NCBI GenBank assembly: GCA_936931335.1
Contig: CAKZIH010000218.1
Location: 1-30,672 of the forward strand
Direction of reading: 5' to 3'
Source of the DNA: an uncultured Nostocoides sp.
GTDB lineage: Bacteria > Actinomycetota > Actinomycetes > Actinomycetales > Dermatophilaceae
Length of the DNA stretch: 30,672 bases
The notes beneath the pieces are model-generated. The model was given only the letters and a program-made list of their open reading frames with translations, was not told the origin of the DNA and ran no database searches. The translations under genes and the position numbers were made by a program. Shown here piece after piece: positions 7,291 through 13,934 of this stretch (position 1 is its first letter; the number at the start of each line of letters is the position of its first letter).

Positions 7291-9378
7291 ATGACCGAAA
7301 CGACTACGGCCACAACGGCATTCGAGAATGAAGTGGTCACCCAGTCGCTGGTGCAGGATGTCACCTTGCCGGGCGGCGCCGGGGTGCTGGCGCTGATCAC
7401 CCTGGACAATGGGCACGACCACACCAAGCCCAACACCTTCGGCCCGGGCACCCTCGCCGGTCTCCAGGAGGTCCTCTCCACCCTGCGCTCGCGCGCCGAG
7501 GCCGGCGAGATCGCCGCGGTCGGGATCACCGGCAAGCCGTTCATCTTCGCCGTCGGCGCGGACCTGACCGGCGTCCCCCATGTCACCCGCCGCGAGGACG
7601 CCAAGGCGATCGCGCAGGCGGGGCACGCCGCCTTCGCCGCGATCATGGACCTGCCCGTGCCCACCTTCGGCTTCGTCAATGGCGCGGCCATGGGTGGCGG
7701 GGTGGAGATCGCCCTGGCCTGTGACTACCGGACCATCTCGGCGAGCGTCCCGGCGATCGCCCTGCCCGAGTGCTTCCTCGGCCTGGTGCCCGGCTGGGGC
7801 GGTTGCTACCTGCTGCCCCGCCTGATCGGCACCCAGAAGGCGCTGCAGGTCATCATCGAGAACCCGCTCAACACCAACAAGATGCTCACCGGGCCCGCGG
7901 CATACAAGCTCGGTATGGCGGACGTCATCTTTGAGCCGGCCGACTTCCTGGAAGAGTCGCTGACCTGGGCCGCCGGTGTGGTCACCGGCGAGATCAGCGT
8001 CGAGCGTCCCGAGGTCAACACCGACGAGCAGGCGTGGAACGCCCCGCTGGACATGGCCAAGGCCCTGGTCGATGTGAAGACCGGGGGCAAGTCGCCCGCG
8101 CCATACCGGGCGCTGGAACTCATGCGCGCCGCGCGCACCGCCGACCGGACCACCGCCTTCGCCGCCGAGGACGAGGCTCTCGCTGACCTGCTCATGGGCG
8201 GCGAGCTGCGCGCCGGTCTCTACGCCTTCGACCTGGTGCAGAAGCGCGCCAAGCGCCCCGCCGGCGCCCCCGACAAGAGCCTCGCGCGCCCGGTGACCAA
8301 GGTCGGTGTCGTCGGCGCTGGCCTGATGGCCAGCCAGCTCGCGCTGCTGCTCGCCCAGCGCCTCGAGGTGCCGGTCGTGATGACCGACCTGGACCAGGCG
8401 CGGGTGGACAAGGGCCTGGAGTATGTCCGTGGTCAGCTCGCCGAGCGCGCGGCCAAGGGGCGGATGAGCGCGGATGCGGTCAACCGCTTCACCGCGCTGA
8501 TCACCGGATCCACCGACAAGGCCGGGATGGTGGACGCCGACCTGGTGATCGAGGCCGTGTTTGAGGAGATGTCGGTCAAGAAGCAGGTCTTCGCGGAGTT
8601 GGAGGCGGTGGTCTCTCCCGAGTGCATCCTGGCGACTAATACCTCCTCGCTCTCCATCACCGAGATGGCGGCCGAGCTGGCCCACCCCGAGCGCGTGGTC
8701 GGCCTGCACTTCTTCAACCCGGTCGCCGTGATGCCGCTGCTGGAGGTCATCCGCGGCGAACAAACCGACGACGCGACCGTGGCCACCGCCTTCGCCGTGG
8801 GCAAGTCGCTGAAGAAGACCACGATCCTGGCCAAGGACAGCGCCAGCTTCATCGTCAACCGCATCCTCGGCCGGTTCATGGGCGAGTACAGCCGGATCGT
8901 CGACGAGGGCACCCCGACCGTGGTGGCCGACCAGGGCGTCGCCGGGCTCGCGCCCATGCCGCCATACGTCCTGCTCGGACTGGTCGGCCCGGCCATCGCC
9001 CTGCACAACACCCAGACCCTGAACCGGGCCTTTGGCGAGCGCTTCTATGTCTCCCCGAGCCTGGTCAAGCTGGTCGAGGCGGGCAAGGCGGCATACGACC
9101 CGGCCCTGCAGATCCCGGCAGAGTCTCCCACCGAGCTGACCGCCGAGCAGGTTCACGACCGCGTGCTCTCGGCGATCACCGAGGAGGTCGGGTTCATGCT
9201 GGACGAGGGCGTGGTCCAGGCGCCGATGGATATCGACCTGGCCATGATCACCGGGGCCGGCTTCCAGTTCTGGAATGGCGGGATCATCCCGCTGCTGGAC
9301 CGGGAGGGCTACTCGGAACGGGTGCTCGGCCGCCGGATCCTGCCCGCCGGAGCTGCTTCTATCTCAAATATGAGTTAA
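7291..9378 (+). CDS. fadB: Fatty-acid oxidation multifunctional protein: enoyl-CoA hydratase / 3-hydroxyacyl-CoA dehydrogenase
   Basis: A 695-residue bifunctional enzyme that hydrates trans-2-enoyl-CoA and then oxidises L-3-hydroxyacyl-CoA with NAD+. The N-terminal crotonase domain (about 20-290) keeps both catalytic glutamates, Glu139 in GGGVEIALACDYR and Glu160 in LPECFLGLVPGWGG, and an oxyanion-hole segment near residues 85-92. The dehydrogenase Rossmann motif VGVVGAGLMASQLA lies near 335-350, NTSSLSITEMA near 450, and HFFNPV with FIVNRILG follow. The hydroxyacyl domains complete the protein to its C-terminus. The ATG at 7291 follows the fadA stop by 3 nt. Its TAA stop (9376-9378) is shared with the -10 box of the next gene. 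Length and order fit a FadB/FadJ-type alpha subunit partnered with the upstream thiolase. Confidence 0.95.
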   Translation: MTETTTATTAFENEVVTQSLVQDVTLPGGAGVLALITLDNGHDHTKPNTFGPGTLAGLQEVLSTLRSRAEAGEIAAVGITGKPFIFAVGADLTGVPHVTRREDAKAIAQAGHAAFAAIMDLPVPTFGFVNGAAMGGGVEIALACDYRTISASVPAIALPECFLGLVPGWGGCYLLPRLIGTQKALQVIIENPLNTNKMLTGPAAYKLGMADVIFEPADFLEESLTWAAGVVTGEISVERPEVNTDEQAWNAPLDMAKALVDVKTGGKSPAPYRALELMRAARTADRTTAFAAEDEALADLLMGGELRAGLYAFDLVQKRAKRPAGAPDKSLARPVTKVGVVGAGLMASQLALLLAQRLEVPVVMTDLDQARVDKGLEYVRGQLAERAAKGRMSADAVNRFTALITGSTDKAGMVDADLVIEAVFEEMSVKKQVFAELEAVVSPECILATNTSSLSITEMAAELAHPERVVGLHFFNPVAVMPLLEVIRGEQTDDATVATAFAVGKSLKKTTILAKDSASFIVNRILGRFMGEYSRIVDEGTPTVVADQGVAGLAPMPPYVLLGLVGPAIALHNTQTLNRAFGERFYVSPSLVKLVEAGKAAYDPALQIPAESPTELTAEQVHDRVLSAITEEVGFMLDEGVVQAPMDIDLAMITGAGFQFWNGGIIPLLDREGYSERVLGRRILPAGAASISNMS

Positions 9379-9381
9379 TAT
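9363..9381 (+). promoter_or_regulatory. Promoter and candidate operator of the XRE-MurA gene, overlapping the fadB stop
   Basis: TAATAT (9376-9381) is a near-consensus -10 box ending 7 nt before the ATG at 9389, so a leaderless transcript starting at the A is likely; no Shine-Dalgarno sequence is present. Just upstream lies the inverted repeat CTCA-AATA-TGAG (9363-9374). This short AT-rich island is unusual in such GC-rich DNA. Autoregulation by the XRE domain of the downstream protein is a plausible inference. The fadB TAA stop lies inside the -10 box. Confidence 0.6.
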
Positions 9382-9388
9382 CGGTCCT

Positions 9389-10921
9389 ATGTCCGACACT
9401 TATCTGGCGCGAATCGGCAATCTTATTCGGGACGCGCGGCGTCATAAGGGCATGACGCAGACCGATCTGGCGGACTCCCTCGGCACCTCACAGAGCGCGG
9501 TGGCGCGCATCGAGCAGGGCGGGCAGAACCTCTCCCTGGAGATGCTCGCCCGCATCGGCGAGGCCCTCGACAGCGAGTTCGTCTCGCTCGGTCATTCGCA
9601 GGCGCAGCACCTGCGGGTGGAGGGTGGGCGTCCGCTGTCCGGCTCGATCGAGGTCAAGACCTCCAAGAACGCCGCCGTGGCGCTGCTCTGTGCCGCGATG
9701 CTCAACAAGGGCCGCACCACGCTGCGCAGCCTGGCGCGCATCGAAGAGGTCAACCGGATCATCGAGGTCCTCAACTCGATCGGCGTGAAGACCCGCTGGC
9801 TGCCCGGCACCAGCGACCTCGAGGTCGTCCCCCCGGCCACGTTGGACCTGGACGCCATCGACATCGACGCCGCGCGGCGTACCCGCACGGTGATCATGTT
9901 CCTCGGGCCGCTGCTGCACGAGTTCCCCGAGTTTCAGCTCCCGTATGCCGGTGGCTGCGACCTGGGCACCCGCACCGTCGAGCCGCACCTCATCGCGTTG
10001 CGGCACTTCGGTCTCGATGTGCGCGCCACGCTCGGCTTCTATGCGGCAACCGTGCGCGAGCAGGTTGACCCGGCCAAGCCGATCATCCTCACCGAGCGCG
10101 GCGACACGGTCACCGAGAATGTGCTGATGGCCGCGGCGCGCCACCCGGGCGTCACCGAGATCCGCAATGCCTCGTCCAACTACATGGTCCAGGACCTGTG
10201 CTTCTTCCTGCAGCGTCTCGGGGTGGAGATCGACGGCATCGGCACCACCACGCTGCGCATCCGGGGCGTCGAGCACATCGATATGGATGTGGAGTACCAG
10301 CCCTCGGAGGACCCGATCGAGGCGATGAGCCTGCTGGCTGCCGCGGTGGTCACCGACTCCTCGATCACCATCCAGCGGGTGCCGATCGAGTTCCTCGAGA
10401 TCGAGCTGGCCACCCTGGAGACGATGGGGATGCGCTACGAGCTGACCCCGGAGTACAAGTCGGCGAACGGGCATACCCGCCTGGTGGACCTGACCACGAT
10501 CCCCGGCCCGCTCAAGGCGCCGCAGGATAAGATCCACCCGATGCCCTTCCCCGGGCTGAACATCGACAACCTGCCCTTCTTCGCGCTCATCGCCGCCAAG
10601 GCGGAGGGCACGACGATGATCCACGACTGGGTCTACGACAACCGGGCGATCTATCTGACCGAGCTGACCAAAGTCGGCGCGCAGGTCCAACTACTCGACC
10701 CGCACCGGGTGATGATCACCGGCCCCACCCCGAAGTGGCGGGCCGCGGAGGTCGGCTGCCCGCCGGCGCTGCGCCCCGGTGTCGTGGTCCTGCTGGCGAT
10801 GCTCGCCGCCCCGGGCACCTCGGTGCTGCGCAATGTCTATGTCATCCACCGCGGGTATGAGGATCTGGCCGAGCGTCTTAACGCCCTGGGCGCCAAGGTG
10901 GAGACCTTCCGGGACATCTGA
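9389..10921 (+). CDS. XRE helix-turn-helix protein fused to a MurA-like enolpyruvyl transferase
   Basis: A 510-residue fusion. Residues about 9-65 form a Cro/C1-type helix-turn-helix (IRDARRHKGMTQTDLADSLG, TSQSAVARIEQG). Residues about 75-510 are an EPSP-synthase/MurA-family domain. MurA transfers enolpyruvyl from PEP to UDP-GlcNAc at the start of peptidoglycan synthesis. Key MurA residues appear kept: Lys93-Asn94 in TSKNAAV, Arg166 region, Cys190 in AGGCDLGTRTVEPHL (the fosfomycin-target cysteine, which is Asp in M. tuberculosis), Asp in PFPGLNIDNLP, and a C-terminal HRGYEDLAERLNALGA. The usual DLRAG loop is altered to PALRPG. The protein could be a second active MurA, a regulator that senses UDP-sugars, or both. 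Actinobacteria normally carry another stand-alone murA. The architecture occurs in other actinobacteria as far as I recall, but I know of no functional study. The gene may be transcribed from its own promoter or with fadAB. Confidence 0.85.
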   Translation: MSDTYLARIGNLIRDARRHKGMTQTDLADSLGTSQSAVARIEQGGQNLSLEMLARIGEALDSEFVSLGHSQAQHLRVEGGRPLSGSIEVKTSKNAAVALLCAAMLNKGRTTLRSLARIEEVNRIIEVLNSIGVKTRWLPGTSDLEVVPPATLDLDAIDIDAARRTRTVIMFLGPLLHEFPEFQLPYAGGCDLGTRTVEPHLIALRHFGLDVRATLGFYAATVREQVDPAKPIILTERGDTVTENVLMAAARHPGVTEIRNASSNYMVQDLCFFLQRLGVEIDGIGTTTLRIRGVEHIDMDVEYQPSEDPIEAMSLLAAAVVTDSSITIQRVPIEFLEIELATLETMGMRYELTPEYKSANGHTRLVDLTTIPGPLKAPQDKIHPMPFPGLNIDNLPFFALIAAKAEGTTMIHDWVYDNRAIYLTELTKVGAQVQLLDPHRVMITGPTPKWRAAEVGCPPALRPGVVVLLAMLAAPGTSVLRNVYVIHRGYEDLAERLNALGAKVETFRDI

Positions 10922-10926
10922 GCCCA

Positions 10927-10980
10927 GGTATGCCGCGTCGCCCGCGCCCGGAATGACCGGGGCGCGGGTGACGGCATACC
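10927..10980. terminator. Long hairpin after the XRE-MurA gene
   Basis: Two arms of about 24 bases, beginning GGTATGCCG and ending CGGCATACC, pair almost completely, with a short bulge, and enclose an AATGA-type loop with GCCCGCGCCC/GGGCGCGGGT in the inner stem. It starts 6 nt after the stop codon, so a strong transcription terminator is the simplest reading, although no T-run follows. Confidence 0.7.
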
Positions 10981-11003
10981 GGGGGCACGGCATACCGGGG
11001 GCA
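10972..11003. repeat. Tandem 16-bp direct repeat
   Basis: The unit CGGCATACCGGGGGCA occurs twice without a gap (10972-10987, 10988-11003). The first copy forms the end of the hairpin described at 10927-10980. Both contain the GGCATACC motif that is frequent across the window. Confidence 0.75.
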
Positions 11004-11025
11004 CCGAATCGGGGTGGGGGCAATC

Positions 11026-11054
11026 GTTCCCCTACCGTTCCCCGTCGGTCACCC
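11026..11054 (+). promoter_or_regulatory. PHO box upstream of phoX
   Basis: Three direct repeats spaced exactly 11 bp apart: GTTCCCC (11026-11032), GTTCCCC (11037-11043) and the degenerate GTCACCC (11048-11054). Seven-base GTTCAYC-like repeats in 11-bp units are the known binding pattern of the phosphate-starvation regulators PhoP (Streptomyces) and RegX3 (mycobacteria). A possible -10 (TAGGTT, 11086-11091) lies 32 bp downstream. Placement before a phosphatase gene makes the call convincing; the regulator itself is not in the window. Confidence 0.75.
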
Positions 11055-11143
11055 GCAGTTCGTATGGGGGTCCGCACCCCGGTCCTAGGTTGGACGACGA
11101 CCGCCGGCGCGCCTGACGGCGGCACGTCCCCCAGGAGCCATCC

Positions 11144-13129
11144 ATGACGATTTCCGATGTGCGCCGTTCCCTGCCGATGCTGGGTCGCACCCACGGTGGC
11201 CGGAGCGCGGTCACCTGCCACCTGCGCTGCGGTGACGCCTGTGCCAAGCCGATTCCCAACCAGAGCACCGTGGAGTCTTTCCGCGATGTCGCCAGTGCCG
11301 CGCTCTCGCGGCGTACCGCCCTCGGTGGTGCCTTCGCGCTGAGCATCGCTGCCGCCGCCACCCTGCCCGAGCAGCCCGCGGCCGCTGCAGAGGCCGGCAA
11401 CTCGAACCTCACCTTCGGCGCGATCGCCCCGGCCGCCGACACCGTGGACCGCCTGCGCGTCCCGGCCGGTTACGAATGGGAGCCGATCATCCGCTGGGGC
11501 GACCCGCTCTTCTCCGGGACCCCCGGCCTGACCAAGCAGGGCAGCTCCCCCACCGCGCAGCCGCGACAGTTCGGCTATAACAACGACTACCTCGACATCA
11601 TCCCCGACGCCGGCAGCACCACCCGCGGCGTCCTGGTGGCCAACCACGAGTACACCAACGAGAACATCATGTTCCCCGAGGGCACCGACAGCGAGTTCGT
11701 CATCCGCACCGCGATGGCCGCGCACGGTATGTCGGTCGTCGAGCTGCGCCGCTCCGGTGCCGGCCAGAAGTGGAACTACGTCAAGGACGGCCGCCGCAAC
11801 CGCCGCATCACCGCTACCACCCCCTTCGCGGTGGACGGTCCGGCCGCCGGCTCGCAGTTCCTGCAGACGGCTGCCGACCCGACCGGGCGCCGCATCCTCG
11901 GCACGCTGAACAACTGCTCAGGCGGGACCACCCCGTGGGGCACCGTCCTGTCCGGTGAGGAGAACTTCAACGGCTTCTTCGTCACCCAGGGCACCAGTGC
12001 GCGCGATGCCCGCTACGGCCTGGGCCCCGATGGTGACGAGCGCAACTGGCGCAGCGTCGACCCTCGTTTCGACGCCACCCGCCCCGGCTATCAGAACGAG
12101 CCCAACCGCTTCGGCTGGGTGGTCGAGATCGACCCGCAGGATCCCAAGTCCATGCCGGTCAAGCACACCGCGATGGGCCGCTTCAAGCACGAGGGCGCCA
12201 ATGTCATCGTCGACAAGACAAGCAAAAAGGTCGTCGCCTACATGGGTGATGACGAGCGCTTCGACTATGTCTACAAGTTCGTCTCGCGGGACCGCTACGA
12301 CACCAGCGGCACCGCAGCGGCGCGCAAGCACAACAAGACGCTGCTGAGCAATGGCGACCTCTACGTCGCCCGCTTCACCGGCGACGGCTTCCAGGACGGC
12401 ATCTCGGACGGCACCGGCCAGTGGCTGCCGCTCACCCAGGGCGGCAAGTCCGTGGTCCCCGGTATGGGGATCGAGGAGGTCCTCATCTTCACCCGCCTGG
12501 CCGCGGACAAGGTGGGCGCGACCCCGATGGACCGCCCCGAGGACGTCCAGCCCAGCCTGTTCAACGGCAAGATCTATGTCGCCTGCACCAACAACTCCAA
12601 GCGGGGTCTGCCCGGCGAGCCGGGCACCGACGAGCCGAACCCGCGCCCGGAGAACAAGGACGGGCACGTCGTGGAGATCACCGAGAAGAATGGCGACCAC
12701 ACCGGCCGCACCTTCCACTGGATGCTCTTCCTGATCTGTGGTGACAAGGACTCCGCCGGCACCTACTTCGGTGGGTACACCGGCCCGGTCTCCCCGATTG
12801 CCTGTCCGGACAACCTGGCCTTCGACAGCCGCGGCAACCTGTGGATCTCCACCGACGGCCAGCCCAGCGCCCTCGGCCTGGACGATGCGCTGCACTGCAT
12901 CGAGACTGCCGGTCCGCTGCGCGGCCGGGTCCGTCAGTTCCTCTCGGTGCCCGCCGGTGCCGAGACCTGCGGCCCGGTCGTCCACGACAAGGACGGTTCG
13001 GTCTTCGTGGCCGTGCAGCACCCGGGCGAGGACGGCTCGTGGGAGGCGCCGCAGTCGCACTTCCCCGACTACGGCAAGGACGTCTTCAAGGGCCCCCGGC
13101 CCACGGTCGTCCAGGTCACCCGCGCCTGA
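11144..13129 (+). CDS. phoX: PhoX-family alkaline phosphatase (DUF839), Tat-exported
   Basis: Predicted 661-residue secreted phosphatase of the PhoX family, calcium/iron-dependent enzymes that release phosphate from organic esters during phosphate starvation. The N-terminus has the long pre-region typical of the family, with a CHLRCGDAC motif (25-33), followed by a twin-arginine signal SRRTALGGAFALSIAAAAT (Arg56-Arg57), so export in folded form by the Tat system is expected. The mature part contains family-typical segments such as GVLVANHEYTNENIMFPEG, NCSGGTTPWGTVLSGEENFNGFF and a beta-propeller-like series ending in ACPDNLAFDSRGNLWISTDG. AGGAG (11133-11137) is well placed before the ATG. A PHO box about 90 bp upstream supports induction by low phosphate. 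The gene ends 77 bp before the convergent plsC and shares a terminator with it. Confidence 0.93.
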   Translation: MTISDVRRSLPMLGRTHGGRSAVTCHLRCGDACAKPIPNQSTVESFRDVASAALSRRTALGGAFALSIAAAATLPEQPAAAAEAGNSNLTFGAIAPAADTVDRLRVPAGYEWEPIIRWGDPLFSGTPGLTKQGSSPTAQPRQFGYNNDYLDIIPDAGSTTRGVLVANHEYTNENIMFPEGTDSEFVIRTAMAAHGMSVVELRRSGAGQKWNYVKDGRRNRRITATTPFAVDGPAAGSQFLQTAADPTGRRILGTLNNCSGGTTPWGTVLSGEENFNGFFVTQGTSARDARYGLGPDGDERNWRSVDPRFDATRPGYQNEPNRFGWVVEIDPQDPKSMPVKHTAMGRFKHEGANVIVDKTSKKVVAYMGDDERFDYVYKFVSRDRYDTSGTAAARKHNKTLLSNGDLYVARFTGDGFQDGISDGTGQWLPLTQGGKSVVPGMGIEEVLIFTRLAADKVGATPMDRPEDVQPSLFNGKIYVACTNNSKRGLPGEPGTDEPNPRPENKDGHVVEITEKNGDHTGRTFHWMLFLICGDKDSAGTYFGGYTGPVSPIACPDNLAFDSRGNLWISTDGQPSALGLDDALHCIETAGPLRGRVRQFLSVPAGAETCGPVVHDKDGSVFVAVQHPGEDGSWEAPQSHFPDYGKDVFKGPRPTVVQVTRA

Positions 13130-13180
13130 TCTGCTGACTAGCACGCGGCGCTGAGCACACCGGCACCCGACCAGCGCGAT

Positions 13181-13220
13181 CTGCGGCGTCCTGGCCCCGA
13201 ACGGGGTTAGGACGCCGCAG
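13181..13220. terminator. Bidirectional terminator between phoX and plsC
   Basis: A perfect 12-bp stem (CTGCGGCGTCCT, 13181-13192, with its complement at 13209-13220) continues through two potential G-U pairs into a CCCC/GGGG inner stem around a tetraloop. It lies between convergent genes and includes the plsC stop codon (13207-13209). The symmetry should allow it to work for both strands. Confidence 0.85.
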
Positions 13221-13920
13221 GCGTCTGCGGCGGGGTCGCTCGGCCATCCCGCGCGTCGACCTCGGCTGCCGTGGCATAGCGTCCGGCAATCTCCTGCCCG
13301 GACAGCTGCGCGATCTGGGTCATGACGACCTCGGTGAACTCGCGCCAGGCCTGTGGGTCCTGGGCGCGTTCGCGCCACGGCGCCGGATCGATCGGCGCAC
13401 CCAAGTTGACCCGGACGCGCGCGGGGCGCCAGCCGCGCCCGGGCTTGCGGAGCTCATGGGTGCCGGTGATGCCGACCGGGACCACCGGCACACCCAGCGG
13501 GATCGCCAGCCGGGCGACGCCGGTGCGCCCCCGATAAAGCCGGCCATCCGGCGAGCGAGTGCCCTCGGGGAAGATCCCGACCACGCCACCCTCGCCCAGG
13601 ATGCGGCTGGCTGTGGCCAGCGCCGGGTCGGCGGTGCGCGCGGTCTCCGGATCGATCGGCACCTGACCGATCGAGCTCAGGAACCAGGCCAGCGCGCGCC
13701 CACCGATTCCCCCGTAGGAGTAGTACTTCCGTTTGGTCACATAGGTAACCTTGCCGGGCACGCCGAGGCTCAGGGCGACCGGATCGCCATACCCCAGGTG
13801 GTTGGCGGCAACGACATACGGGCCGCGGCGCGGGAGGTTCTCCCGGCCCTGCCAGCGCACGCCCAGGTAGAGCCGGGCCAGCGGGCCGATGGCCACATGC
13901 TTGAGGAAGGAGTACCACAT
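13207..13920 (-). CDS. plsC: 1-acyl-sn-glycerol-3-phosphate acyltransferase (PlsC family)
   Basis: A 237-residue membrane-associated acyltransferase that makes phosphatidic acid from lysophosphatidic acid and acyl donors. Acyltransferase block I is NHLGYGD with catalytic His41 and Asp46, block III is FPEGTRSPDG (117-126) for glycerol-3-phosphate binding, and VPVVPVGITGTHEL is the block IV region. No long transmembrane helix is obvious apart from a weakly hydrophobic N-terminus. GGAG lies upstream of the ATG at normal spacing. It begins 14 nt after the dxs stop and is the last gene of this minus-strand run. Members of this family in actinobacteria may act on other acyl acceptors, such as in glycolipid synthesis; the exact substrate is not determined. 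Confidence 0.9.
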   Translation of the reverse strand: MWYSFLKHVAIGPLARLYLGVRWQGRENLPRRGPYVVAANHLGYGDPVALSLGVPGKVTYVTKRKYYSYGGIGGRALAWFLSSIGQVPIDPETARTADPALATASRILGEGGVVGIFPEGTRSPDGRLYRGRTGVARLAIPLGVPVVPVGITGTHELRKPGRGWRPARVRVNLGAPIDPAPWRERAQDPQAWREFTEVVMTQIAQLSGQEIAGRYATAAEVDARDGRATPPQTPAAS

Positions 13921-13934
13921 GGCGCGCTCCGGCT

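Noticed and set aside
6205..9156. 983-codon open frame on the minus strand opposite fadA and fadB
   Set aside because: It is a shadow of the GC-rich codon structure of fadA and fadB. Its translation is low-complexity, rich in Gly, His, Arg and Gln, and matches no family, while both plus-strand genes have intact catalytic motifs.
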